Origin: Anaerohalosphaera lusitana
GTDB lineage: Bacteria; Planctomycetota; Phycisphaerae; Sedimentisphaerales; Anaerohalosphaeraceae
Reading direction: 5' to 3'
DNA length: 64,000 bases
Assembly: GCF_002007645.1 (NCBI RefSeq)
Contig: NZ_CP019791.1
Coordinates: forward strand, 2,480,001-2,544,000
Shown here: one piece after another, positions 26,206 to 36,037 of the stretch
Layout: each line of letters begins with the position of its first letter
Position numbering within the stretch: position 1 is the stretch's first letter
Notes under the pieces: generated by a model
Databases searched by the model: none
What the model was told of the DNA's origin: nothing
Seen by the model: only the letters and a program-made list of their open reading frames with translations
Made by a program: the position numbers and the translations under genes

Positions 26206-27306
26206 CTATTCGCTTTCTTTTCCAGACGCGGACTCTCCACCCGCCGAACCGGTCGCCTTAGAATCTCGCCTAACGCCTTTGCATGCATAATAGTATATGG
26301 GTTGACGTTTTTTCTCGCTGACGGTGAAATAACCCTTACCATCCGCTGCAAAACAGATCGCTTCACCCTGTTTTTCGGCCTCTAGCGGTACAAGTTGGCC
26401 TGACTTTGCTAGCGCATCAGCTATATTTTCGTCTTCAGGTCTGTGCCAGAGCATTGCCTGGTTGTAATTTCTGATGATTATCTGGTTGCCGGAGGGGGAA
26501 ATGTCCGCGGCAGTGACCCATTTCATCGGAATCGATCCTACTTTATGCAGGATTTGAGTGCTTTTGTCTGATCTATCCAGGGTGTGCTTATTTTCATCCG
26601 GTTTTTGCACGGTTTGTGTGTTTTCATCTGATTTATCCGGGTTTTGCTTACTTTCGTCCGGTGTTTGCAGGGTTTGTGTTGTTTTGCCCGGTTTTTTGGG
26701 CCATTTTCCCTGATATATTCGTGCTACGGGGGTTCTTTTGGTTACGAAATAAAGGCTGGCGTCTGTGGGATCCACCCACATTGCTTCGGAATCGTGGGGC
26801 GCATCTTCATATTTGAACCGGGCGGATTCTGGTTTGACCTGGATTTTTAGTGGTGTGGAAACAGCATTTGGGTCTATTGCCGGCTCTAAAAAGCGGTGTA
26901 CGGTCACGAAAGGCCGATTTTCTCCGTTATCCCCAATATCACCCACATAAATGTATGTTTTGCCATTTTGGGGGCCGGGGCCTATGGATATATCTTCCCA
27001 GTCAGCAGCTTTGACTCCCGCCAGAGTAACGATCGCCAGACATTCGCCGGCCGGGCTGATGGCGAAAACCCTTGCGGTGTCGCCGGAATCGTTGTGGGAC
27101 CATAAAACCGCATTATTGACCCTTCCAGCGGCCAAACCGGACAGTTCGTTCATGTAGTCACACCGGACAGTTCCGGTCTTAAAACCCGGCTCAAACCGCC
27201 CTGCAAAAGCATGCAAAGAGCAGGTAAAACTCAATAAAAGTAGGGTAAAACGCAGCAAAACACCACCAAAACTTAACGAAATTTGTTTGTGAAATTCAGT
27301 GTCCAT
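26206..27306 (-). CDS. Secreted propeller-like protein with an internal ten-residue repeat insertion
   Basis: This 366-residue exported protein has a signal peptide after a long N-terminus (cleavage likely near HAFAG). The body looks like a beta-propeller or phytase-like fold, with NELSGLAAGRVNNAVLWSHNDSGDTARVFAI and ADWEDISIGPGP...YVGDIGDN. These resemble uncharacterised secreted proteins of the esterase-like/SdiA-regulated type. At about residues 205-255 the fold is interrupted by a hydrophilic run of five related ten-residue units (pattern TQTVQKPDEN). The tail (residues 340-366) is Ser/Gly/Glu-rich. Function unknown. Confidence 0.65.
   Translation of the reverse strand: MDTEFHKQISLSFGGVLLRFTLLLLSFTCSLHAFAGRFEPGFKTGTVRCDYMNELSGLAAGRVNNAVLWSHNDSGDTARVFAISPAGECLAIVTLAGVKAADWEDISIGPGPQNGKTYIYVGDIGDNGENRPFVTVHRFLEPAIDPNAVSTPLKIQVKPESARFKYEDAPHDSEAMWVDPTDASLYFVTKRTPVARIYQGKWPKKPGKTTQTLQTPDESKQNPDKSDENTQTVQKPDENKHTLDRSDKSTQILHKVGSIPMKWVTAADISPSGNQIIIRNYNQAMLWHRPEDENIADALAKSGQLVPLEAEKQGEAICFAADGKGYFTVSEKKRQPIYYYACKGVRRDSKATGSAGGESASGKESE
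26551..26690 (-). repeat. In-frame 30/60-bp tandem repeat inside the propeller-like gene
   Basis: Two 60-bp units (26551-26610 and 26611-26670, about 78 percent identical by eye) and a partial third copy are present. Each splits into two related 30-bp halves that encode ten residues. All units stay in frame and give a charged, proline-containing linker. The period suggests slippage or unequal crossing-over. Confidence 0.7.
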
Positions 27307-27425
27307 TTATACTATACTAATACGTTTAGCCGATTAGAAACAGTGTCAGTTTTAGTCCAGAATAACGATTTTGACAGGGATCATATCCCGGATAATATTT
27401 TCTCATCAAAATCTCGCATTAACAC

Positions 27426-27453
27426 TTGAAAAAAGCGTCCCAACCCCTATATT
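27426..27453 (+). promoter_or_regulatory. Promoter of the ribosomal protein L28 gene
   Basis: TTGAAA (27426-27431), 16-bp spacer, TATATT (27448-27453), five of six matches each. It predicts a leader of about 77 nt before ATG 27537, with a small AGGCG/CGCCT stem near 27491-27510. A second TTGACA (27371-27376) is followed by the inverted repeat GGGAT-CAT-ATCCC and a poorer -10. Confidence 0.5.
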
Positions 27454-27536
27454 TAGAAGACTTTACGGAAGTTTTGTAATTTCAGCTAACAAGGCGACAT
27501 TATTCCGCCTGAGTTCAGAAAACGGAGTAGACGGAA

Positions 27537-27791
27537 ATGGCACGAGTTTGTCAGTATACAGGTAAAAGAACAAAGGTTGGCAACAGCGTTTCAAGACGCG
27601 GTAAAGCAAAGCGTCACGGCGGTGTTGGTATTAAGACAACCGGTATCAGCAGACGTAAGTTCAAGCCCAACGTTCAGAAGGTCAAGGCTGTAGTCGACGG
27701 CAAGGTCTGCCGGGTAAAAGCATCAGCCAAGGCTATCCGCATGGGTCTGGTTACCAAGCCTCCTAAGAGGAACTACAAGTCTGCCAAGTAG
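27537..27791 (+). CDS. rpmB: 50S ribosomal protein L28
   Basis: The 84-residue basic protein has the L28 start ARVCQYTGKRTKVGNSVS, in place of the usual CxVTGK...GNxVSH, followed by RRKFKPNVQKV and the RVKASAKAIRMG motif. It is a structural protein of the large ribosomal subunit. A GGAG lies 16-19 bases and a weaker ACGGAA 3-8 bases before the ATG. A strong terminator follows, so it is probably a single-gene unit. Confidence 0.93.
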   Translation: MARVCQYTGKRTKVGNSVSRRGKAKRHGGVGIKTTGISRRKFKPNVQKVKAVVDGKVCRVKASAKAIRMGLVTKPPKRNYKSAK

Positions 27792-27821
27792 CAACAGCTT
27801 GTTCCCAAACACAGAACTACT

Positions 27822-27852
27822 AAAAAGCGAGGCTTCCATGTCTCGCTTTTTT
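27822..27852 (+). terminator. Intrinsic terminator after the L28 gene
   Basis: A perfect 10-bp stem (AAAAAGCGAG at 27822-27831, CTCGCTTTTT at 27842-27851) with a 10-nt loop ends in a T run, 31 bp after the stop codon. Confidence 0.85.
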
Positions 27853-27879
27853 ATTTGACAATTTTTATCCGGTACGATC

Positions 27880-28188
27880 ATGTCGAAAAAAATTGACCAG
27901 CAGCAGGTAAAACAAGTTGCAAAGCTCGCCAGGCTGGATCTGGACGACAGCGAAGTTGCAAAGTTCAGCACTGAACTAAGTTCGATCCTCGAATATATCG
28001 AAAAGCTCGGTGAGCTCGATACGGATGGTGTCGAGCCGCTCGCTCACTGCCTGCCGGTGAACAATGTCTTTCGTGAGGATAAGCCGCGGCCGTCGCTGAG
28101 TAACGAGCAGGCACTGAAAAACGCTCCCGAGCGAGTTGACAAGTTCTTCATGGTCCCCAAGATACTCGACGACAATTCCAATTCTTAA
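27880..28188 (+). CDS. gatC: Aspartyl/glutamyl-tRNA amidotransferase subunit C
   Basis: This is the 102-residue small subunit of the GatCAB amidotransferase, which converts Glu-tRNA(Gln) and/or Asp-tRNA(Asn) to the amides. The N-terminal helix (VKQVAKLARLDLDDSEVAKFSTELSS) and the GVEPLAHCLP...REDKPRPS stretch are typical. No clear ribosome-binding site precedes the ATG. It heads the gatC-gatA-gatB operon (24-bp gap to gatA). Confidence 0.93.
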   Translation: MSKKIDQQQVKQVAKLARLDLDDSEVAKFSTELSSILEYIEKLGELDTDGVEPLAHCLPVNNVFREDKPRPSLSNEQALKNAPERVDKFFMVPKILDDNSNS

Positions 28189-28212
28189 ACGCCCAATCAC
28201 CGGAAGAGCAAT

Positions 28213-29691
28213 ATGGCAAACGAGATACTAAACCTGACCTGTAAACAGCTTCGCGATCAGATCGCAGACGGGACGGTAAAGAGCACAAAGGCTGTCGAAG
28301 CGGTTTTCGCGCAGATCGAAAAAGCCGAGCCCAAGATCAAGGCCTTCCTTCGCACACACAAGGAAGAGGCTATGCAGAAGGCGGCTGACATTGACGAGAA
28401 AATCGCAAACGGCGATAAAGTGGGCTCGCTTGCCGGCGTGCCGATCGCAGTCAAGGACAACATCTGCACAAGCTTCAGTAAAACCACGTGTGCCTCGAAG
28501 ATACTTGAAGATTTCGAAGCGCCTTACGATGCCCACGTGATCGAACAGCTCAACGCGGCTGACGCGATAATAATCGGCAAGTGTAACCTGGACGAATTCG
28601 CTATGGGTTCCAGTACCGAGAATTCCGGTCTGCAGCAGACGGTGAATCCGTGGGATGCAGATCGCGTGCCGGGCGGTTCCAGCGGCGGTTCAGCAGCAGC
28701 GGTGGCAGGACGAATGGCGTTTGGATCCCTCGGTTCCGATACCGGCGGTTCGATCCGTCAGCCAGCAAGTTTCTGCGGGGTCGTCGGGCTAAAGCCCACT
28801 TACGGGCGGGTGTCGCGATATGGTCTTGTCGCGTACGGATCGAGCCTGGACCAGATCGGCCCGTTTACACGCAATGTAGAAGACGCAGCGCTGATGATGA
28901 ACGTTATCGCGGGGCATGACGGGCGTGACAGTACTTCCGTCACGGAAAAAGACGCTCCTGTGCCGGACTATACAGCGGATATTGACAAACCGATCGAGGG
29001 TCTGAAGATAGGCATTGTGCCGCGATTCAACGAGGGCGCGAGCGACGAGGTCGGCAAGGCTGTCAAAGCTTCTCTCGATACCTATAAATCTCTCGGCGCG
29101 GAAATAGTCGAGATCGACATGCCTTACTTCGATTATGCGGTAGCGACATATTACGTCATAGCGACCGCGGAGGCATCATCGAATCTGGCACGTTTTGACG
29201 GCGTCCATTACGGGCACCGTACCGCGGATCCGCATGATTATGTCGAGGTCTATTCGAAATCACGTGACGAAGCGTTCGGCGACGAGGTAAAACGCAGAAT
29301 CATGCTGGGCACATACGCACTGTCGTCCGGCTATTATGATGCGTATTATCTCAAGGCTTCCAAGGTTCGCAACCTGATCCGTCAGGATTACACCAAGGCG
29401 TTCGAAAAAGTCGACTGCATCATGATGCCGGTGTCTCCGACGACCGCTTTCAAATTCGGCGAAAAGACGGACGACCCGATGCAGATGTATCTGGCGGACA
29501 TCTACACTATCGCGGCCAATCTTGCGGGCGTGCCTGGTATTAGCGTGCCTTGCGGTTTCGATTCGCAGAATCTGCCGGTCGGGCTGCAGATATTCACGCC
29601 GGCCTTTTCAGAGGAGCGTCTGCTGCGTATTGCAAGGATGTATGAAAAAGAGAATGACCATAACATCGTCATGCCGCCGTTGGCGAAGTGA
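28213..29691 (+). CDS. gatA: Aspartyl/glutamyl-tRNA amidotransferase subunit A
   Basis: The 492-residue amidase-signature enzyme releases ammonia from glutamine for GatB. The Ser-cisSer-Lys triad region is visible: Lys in PIAVKDNIC, the glycine/serine motif GGSSGGSAAAVA, and SDTGGSIRQPASFCG carrying the nucleophile serine. Length and placement between gatC and gatB are standard. The following gap of 59 bp holds no other gene. Confidence 0.96.
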   Translation: MANEILNLTCKQLRDQIADGTVKSTKAVEAVFAQIEKAEPKIKAFLRTHKEEAMQKAADIDEKIANGDKVGSLAGVPIAVKDNICTSFSKTTCASKILEDFEAPYDAHVIEQLNAADAIIIGKCNLDEFAMGSSTENSGLQQTVNPWDADRVPGGSSGGSAAAVAGRMAFGSLGSDTGGSIRQPASFCGVVGLKPTYGRVSRYGLVAYGSSLDQIGPFTRNVEDAALMMNVIAGHDGRDSTSVTEKDAPVPDYTADIDKPIEGLKIGIVPRFNEGASDEVGKAVKASLDTYKSLGAEIVEIDMPYFDYAVATYYVIATAEASSNLARFDGVHYGHRTADPHDYVEVYSKSRDEAFGDEVKRRIMLGTYALSSGYYDAYYLKASKVRNLIRQDYTKAFEKVDCIMMPVSPTTAFKFGEKTDDPMQMYLADIYTIAANLAGVPGISVPCGFDSQNLPVGLQIFTPAFSEERLLRIARMYEKENDHNIVMPPLAK

Positions 29692-29750
29692 AGCGGTCGG
29701 CGTGAATGGATCAGCATAACCCCAGACAGAACAAATAGCAGAGGCAGATA

Positions 29751-31214
<1,464 letters not shown>

Positions 31215-31234
31215 GTCAATCACGTAAAAGTACT

Positions 31235-32131
31235 TTAGTTTTGTTTTGCTGGTTGTATTACCGCATCGCCGACCAGTTCCCAAACCATCCGGGCCATCTG
31301 TTCATGGCCTTGCTGGGTCAAATGAGCGAGGTCGAGCGTATTGCCTTGGGTTGACAGCACATTCACAAGGTAACGCTTCGGCACCAGAGTTACATTCAAC
31401 TCGCTTGCTAGTCTACGCTGGATACGTCCATATTCCAGGTCAGTTGGCATTATCGGCAGTTCGAGCATAATCAGAAGATTTGAGGGTTTTTGCAAATGTC
31501 TGATCAGTGCCTCAAGATCGCGTTCAAAAGCATCTTTCGGCGTATCTAGAAAAGTGTCGTTGCCTCCGATCTCAAGCAGTACAAGAGAGTTTTGCAAGTC
31601 GCTGCCGGCTGTTTGTCTTTTAAGTGCTGAACCTACTGTTGCCCCTGCAACCGCGCGATTCTCGGTATGGATGCCGTGCCGTTCGGCTATAAGGCTCGGC
31701 CAGGTCTTTATATTCTTGTGTCCCATACCCGCGCTCAATGAATCACCGACAACTACGAGCCGGTCGTAGCCAGTGCCTTGTATGTCGGGCATGAGATAGA
31801 AAGGGAGATCGCAGGCAGTTAAAGCTGAGGCGGTGAGCAGCAACAAGATGCAAGAAAACTTCTGCCGACGTCTGGTTCCAACGATGACCAGGGTGAGCCA
31901 AGGTAGAGCAAAGATAATGGCTGCTGCGTACGTCCATGTCGGCAGGGGAGTCGCCGAGATGATAACCGACGTGCCACCAATTGAAAACAGCAACAACCCT
32001 ACGAGTCGTCCGGCCAGGGAGCTATTGATCATGACAGTTGCGGCAGCTATCGCCATTAAGGCGGTGCCGATGTACAGCCCCGCTCCCCCAGCGAGTAACC
32101 AGAATATATCTGGAAGCGAATCGGCTGTCAT
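31235..32131 (-). CDS. Membrane-anchored SGNH/GDSL-family hydrolase
   Basis: The 298-residue protein has three or four N-terminal hydrophobic segments (about residues 9-32, 41-60, 66-86, 93-107) and an SGNH esterase domain. The nucleophile is Ser131 in VVVGDSLSAG, block III is EIGGND, and the Asp/His pair is in DLAHLTQQGH. It may remove acyl groups from lipids or glycans at the membrane. ATG 32131 is chosen because it overlaps the plsY stop by four bases (ATGA). A longer frame to 32350 lies inside plsY. It is the last gene of the envelope operon. Confidence 0.75.
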   Translation of the reverse strand: MTADSLPDIFWLLAGGAGLYIGTALMAIAAATVMINSSLAGRLVGLLLFSIGGTSVIISATPLPTWTYAAAIIFALPWLTLVIVGTRRRQKFSCILLLLTASALTACDLPFYLMPDIQGTGYDRLVVVGDSLSAGMGHKNIKTWPSLIAERHGIHTENRAVAGATVGSALKRQTAGSDLQNSLVLLEIGGNDTFLDTPKDAFERDLEALIRHLQKPSNLLIMLELPIMPTDLEYGRIQRRLASELNVTLVPKRYLVNVLSTQGNTLDLAHLTQQGHEQMARMVWELVGDAVIQPAKQN

Positions 32132-32781
32132 TCTGTCTTCTTTTGCATAATCTTGTTCTCGGTGCCTGCGAACAGCCTTTTTATGTTGGTTCTGTGACGG
32201 AGTATGACGAGGGCGGACATGACGACGGCTGCGACGATCAGTGGCCAGAGCTGTGTGATGTCCCATTGAGAATGGGCGAGCATTGCGACCAGAAGAATGA
32301 GCGGGAAACAGCAGGCCGCGATGATGGACGCGAGGGAGACGTAATTCCACGCGAGTACCGCCGCCGTCCAGATCACGAATACCAAGAGACCCGTCATTGT
32401 ATAATAGGGATAGAGGCCGAGGATCATGCCCAGACTTGTCGATACACCCTTGCCGCCCTTGAACCGAAGGTAGATTGGGAAGATATGACCGATCACGGCT
32501 GCGGCACCGACTGCGAGCCAGACCCAGAGCTGTACGAGAGAGGGCGGCCGTTCGATGACGAATGAGAACGCAAGTGTGGGTGCGAGTCCCTTGAGCACGT
32601 CCAGTGCGAAACAGATATACGCCCAGTTTTTGCCAAGCGCCCGGGAGACGTTCGTTGCTCCGATGTTGCCCGAGCCGATCTTGCGAAGGTCCTTGCCGTG
32701 GGCCTTTGCGATGAGCACGCCGAACGGTATCGATCCAATCAGATATGACGCGACAATGAATGTTATATACGACGGATTCAT
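32128..32781 (-). CDS. plsY: Glycerol-3-phosphate acyltransferase PlsY
   Basis: The 217-residue membrane enzyme transfers an acyl group from acyl-phosphate to glycerol 3-phosphate, the first step of phospholipid synthesis. The conserved motifs SIPFGVLIAKAHGKDLRKIGSGNIGATNVSRALG and FRFKGGKGVSTSLG (here LRFKGGKGV) are present, and several transmembrane segments are seen. Its ATG overlaps the stop of the upstream glycosyltransferase (TGATG), and its stop overlaps the start of the SGNH hydrolase, so translation is coupled. Confidence 0.95.
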   Translation of the reverse strand: MNPSYITFIVASYLIGSIPFGVLIAKAHGKDLRKIGSGNIGATNVSRALGKNWAYICFALDVLKGLAPTLAFSFVIERPPSLVQLWVWLAVGAAAVIGHIFPIYLRFKGGKGVSTSLGMILGLYPYYTMTGLLVFVIWTAAVLAWNYVSLASIIAACCFPLILLVAMLAHSQWDITQLWPLIVAAVVMSALVILRHRTNIKRLFAGTENKIMQKKTE

Positions 32782-33959
32782 CAGCTTCGCTTCCTCTTCA
32801 GGATATCTTTGTAGAGCTCAATAATTTCCCGGCTGTGTCGATCGATGCTTACTTTTTCGGCAAGGCCGTCTTCCTTTATCGCATGTTTGGCGTTTCGGAG
32901 ATTGTCTTCGTTGCAGAAATAAGTCATCGCCTGGGCCAGTTGTTCGGTGTTGCGCGGATCGTCCACTCTTTTGCCGTGCACGGTGTCTGTGAAAGCTTCG
33001 CCGGCGCCATTATATTTGGTTGTGATGGCTGGTTTGCCCCTTGCGAGGGCCTCCAGTATGAAGCGTGAACAGGGATCGTAGAACGTTGGAAGTACGGCGA
33101 GGTCGGTGATTTCGAGGGCGTTCTGTATGCTGCGGAGCGAGCCCAGGAATACGATCCTGTTTGCGACGTTCAGATCCTTGGCGATCGCGCGGTACTTTTG
33201 CGAACTGTCTGAACCGGCGACCACGACGTAGGGCTCGGCTTCGGTATCGATCTTGCGTACCGTCGCCAGTGCCTGTATTAGCTGGGCCAGACCTTTGAGC
33301 CGGAAATTGTTGGCCGCGAAGAGAAACAGGGTCGCCTTGTCTCCGGGTGCGATTCCGAGCTTTGCCCGGACCTGGCTCTGCAGTGCCTTGGCGGCGTCTG
33401 GTTCGAGTTTGGTGACGAGTTTTACGCCGTTGTGTATTACGCGAACACGGTCTGCGCTCAAGTGGTAATGTTTGACGAACTGTGATTTGACATACTCGGA
33501 AAGGGCGGCAACGATGGTGCTGCACTGGGGGCGACAGAGACGTTTTTCGGCTAGTACGAGCTGAGTTCTGCGCAGGTTGGTGAAATGCGTCAGCTTCTTG
33601 TACCTGGTTTTGAAAGCGCTTTCGTAGCTCGCGGCGTTCTGGATGATCGACTCGGGATAGCTGCCGCCTCGGGGCTGGTATATGTCGGCGAAGTCGTAGG
33701 GCAGGGTGCTGTGGATTATGTCGTAGGTGTTTTCCGCGAAATGCCGGCGGAGCAGCTTGCCGAAGCGTTTGAACGTGATGCGTTTGCCCTTACGCGTACA
33801 CAGAATCTGCACCTCGCCGCTCTGGGCCTTGCCTTTTGCAGCGAGCAGGGTTACGTCGACACCGTTGGCGCGCAGGCACCGGGTCAGCTCAAAGATGGAT
33901 CTTTCAGCACCGCCCAGGGCGATATCGGCTCGCTCGAGTATTATTGCAACCTTGATCAT
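32781..33959 (-). CDS. Glycosyltransferase family 4 enzyme, LPS core type
   Basis: The 392-residue GT-B enzyme starts with IILERADIALGGAERSIFELTRCL, the glycine-rich acceptor loop of GT4 enzymes. The donor site contains FLFAANNFRLKGLAQLI, FLGSLRSIQNALEITDLAVLPTFYDPCSRFILEALARGKP, with the Glu of the ExxxxxE motif. It probably adds a sugar to the LPS core, similar in type to WaaG. It sits upstream of plsY and downstream of the WaaP-like and heptosyltransferase genes. The exact donor and acceptor are unknown. Confidence 0.85.
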   Translation of the reverse strand: MIKVAIILERADIALGGAERSIFELTRCLRANGVDVTLLAAKGKAQSGEVQILCTRKGKRITFKRFGKLLRRHFAENTYDIIHSTLPYDFADIYQPRGGSYPESIIQNAASYESAFKTRYKKLTHFTNLRRTQLVLAEKRLCRPQCSTIVAALSEYVKSQFVKHYHLSADRVRVIHNGVKLVTKLEPDAAKALQSQVRAKLGIAPGDKATLFLFAANNFRLKGLAQLIQALATVRKIDTEAEPYVVVAGSDSSQKYRAIAKDLNVANRIVFLGSLRSIQNALEITDLAVLPTFYDPCSRFILEALARGKPAITTKYNGAGEAFTDTVHGKRVDDPRNTEQLAQAMTYFCNEDNLRNAKHAIKEDGLAEKVSIDRHSREIIELYKDILKRKRS

Positions 33960-34057
33960 AGTCGGCGATTATAACTGAGAGAATGGTGATAACTAAGGAA
34001 ATTCCAGTGAAAAAAGTACAGACGCATGCTTTTGGATTATGGGACCAGTTGGGGGCG

Positions 34058-34912
34058 TTAATTCTGGTAGGGCACTTCGCGGCCGTGTTTGACGTCGTGT
34101 CTTGCGATGCGTGCTGCTTTGGTCGAGACGCGGCGGATGAAACGTTTGTCTTTTGGGGTGAGGCGTTCGATGCCGGCGTAATGTTTGTAGAAACGCATAC
34201 GGTCGGTTGCCGTGAAATGGCGGCCGGGTGTTGAGTAGTGCAGTTGGGCGATGTCCTTGACGCGAAAGCGTTCGCCGAGGAGCCAGGGTTTGAATGTGCG
34301 GTGCAGGTCGATCAGGTAAAGCCTTTCGCGTTCGCCGAGGAATATGTGTGCGAGGTAGAGGTCGCGGTGACGGTAGCCAGTGGCATGGAAGCGTCTGACG
34401 AAATCCGCGAGACGGGCGATAAATTCGCGTTTCTTTCGGGTGTTCGTTTTGTTGTGAGTTGCCGTGCAGAAGGGGGGCAGTTCGCGTTCCAGCGATTCGC
34501 CTTGCGGTATCTGTTCGGTGATGACGAAGCTTCGCTTTTCGCTAAACAGGCCCCATTCGAAACCGTAGGCTGCGATCTTGGGGGTGGCGACGCCGACTTT
34601 TGCGAGCTGACCGCAGGGGCGGATGTCGTATTCTGCTGTGGAGGCACGGACATGGTGTGAGGTCCAGTTTTTGACCTGCTGTTTTATTGGTGTTCCGGTG
34701 TATCGTTTCATGAAAAAGGTACGCCCGGCGAGGTCGAAGCGTATGCGTTGGCGATGTTTGGCGAGGTTGGCTTTTACCAGGTTTTTGCCCTGCTCGAATG
34801 CGAAAATCGAGTCGAGGTCGGTCAGGCCCGCTTCGGTGAAGATGTCGAGGAATTCGCCCGCGATGAAAACGCCCGGCGATGTTTGTGTGAATAGTCCGGA
34901 CTGGGGGCTCAT
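34058..34912 (-). CDS. LPS core heptose kinase, WaaP/RfaP family
   Basis: The 284-residue protein kinase-like enzyme probably phosphorylates a heptose or Kdo of the LPS core. The ATP-binding lysine is likely Lys69 (RTFFMKRYTG). The catalytic loop HRDLYLAHIFL (His182-Arg183-Asp184) is the WaaP hallmark, and YLIDLHRTF supplies the metal-binding Asp. ATG 34912 is chosen because it overlaps the heptosyltransferase stop by four bases. The longer frame to 35014 lies inside that gene. Confidence 0.85.
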   Translation of the reverse strand: MSPQSGLFTQTSPGVFIAGEFLDIFTEAGLTDLDSIFAFEQGKNLVKANLAKHRQRIRFDLAGRTFFMKRYTGTPIKQQVKNWTSHHVRASTAEYDIRPCGQLAKVGVATPKIAAYGFEWGLFSEKRSFVITEQIPQGESLERELPPFCTATHNKTNTRKKREFIARLADFVRRFHATGYRHRDLYLAHIFLGERERLYLIDLHRTFKPWLLGERFRVKDIAQLHYSTPGRHFTATDRMRFYKHYAGIERLTPKDKRFIRRVSTKAARIARHDVKHGREVPYQN

Positions 34913-35934
34913 TTGAGGTACTCCTTGACGGCGGAGTGGACCTGGTCGACCGTGATCGATTCCATGCATTCGTGCGACGGGCGTTTGCAAACGGGCTCGT
35001 CGCAGGGGACGCATTCAGCTTGGCCGATGATCTGGGTTTCGCGTTCGTATCCGGTCTGTGTCCACTCGGGATTGTTCGGGCCGAAGAGGGAGACGACGTT
35101 TCGTTTGAGCGCGATCGCGATGTGTCTGGGGCCGGTGTCGTTGGTGACTACGACGTTTGATCGGGCGATGAGTGCTTTGAGCTCGCCGAGTGAGAGTGAG
35201 ATATCCGCAAGGCTGATTATGTTCGTCTCGGCTTTGTCGCAGATTTGAGCGGCGATCTTTTGTTCGGCTTCGTTTGGTGCTACGCTTACGATGACGGTGG
35301 CGTTGTGCTGCTCTGTGAGGATGTCCGCGAGTTTTGCGAATCTTTGGGTAGGCCAGCACTTGCTGGGGCCGAACGCTCCGCCGGGGACAAGGATTGCCAA
35401 AGGGCCTTGAGACTTTACGATGGCGGGCAGTTTGGTGAGCATTGCGGGAACGGCGGAGTTGTCGACTTGCAGTTCGAGTGAGCGCTCAGTTATGTCGCAG
35501 GTGAGCTTGTCGCAGAGGTTCAGGTAGTAGTCGACCATGGAGCCGGGCTTGAATTTGCCGTTGGTGTCGCGGGCGGGGGTTATTTTTTTTGTCAGCAGTA
35601 GGCCTCGCATGTCTCGGGTGTAGCCGATACGTTCGGGTATGCCTGCCAGGTAAACTGTCATGGCAGAGCCGAACGAGTTTTTGAAGAGTACTGCTTTGTC
35701 GAAGCGGCGGTTTCGCAGTTTTCGGACAAGCTGCAGAGTTCCGCCTGCAAGGTCGATCCAGTCATCGTTGAAGCTGGAGGGTGAAAGGACCGCACGGACT
35801 GTTGGTGCTGCAAGGAAAGTTATGTTGGCGTTTGTGAAATGCCTGCGCAAGGCACGCAGGGCGGGGGTGCATAAAACCGCGTCGCCCATGGGTGAGGGGA
35901 GCCATATGAGAATGTTTTGTTTTTTGTCGCTCAT
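34909..35934 (-). CDS. Lipopolysaccharide heptosyltransferase, GT9 family
   Basis: The 341-residue GT9 protein transfers L-glycero-D-manno-heptose from ADP-heptose to the LPS inner core. The N-terminal ILIWLPSPMGDAVLCTPALRALRR and the C-terminal SNVVVTNDTGPRHIAIALKRNVVSLFGPNNPEWTQ with conserved Asp/Gly-Pro are characteristic of WaaF/WaaC. A cysteine-bearing stretch (GQAECVPCDEPVCKRPSHECM) near the end is common in such enzymes. Its neighbours make or modify heptose, which supports the call. Confidence 0.9.
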   Translation of the reverse strand: MSDKKQNILIWLPSPMGDAVLCTPALRALRRHFTNANITFLAAPTVRAVLSPSSFNDDWIDLAGGTLQLVRKLRNRRFDKAVLFKNSFGSAMTVYLAGIPERIGYTRDMRGLLLTKKITPARDTNGKFKPGSMVDYYLNLCDKLTCDITERSLELQVDNSAVPAMLTKLPAIVKSQGPLAILVPGGAFGPSKCWPTQRFAKLADILTEQHNATVIVSVAPNEAEQKIAAQICDKAETNIISLADISLSLGELKALIARSNVVVTNDTGPRHIAIALKRNVVSLFGPNNPEWTQTGYERETQIIGQAECVPCDEPVCKRPSHECMESITVDQVHSAVKEYLK

Positions 35935-36037
35935 AAAGTTGGCGGCCTGGCCGAATTTTTTTATCTTCGTCCGGCCGGTATATTCTTATCTTCTCCCGGT
36001 GGATATGTTCCTGTATCTTCTTACGCCGATGCGTTTG

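Noticed and set aside
27855-27883. TTGACA before gatC as a promoter
   Set aside because: No acceptable -10 box follows at 15-19 bp.
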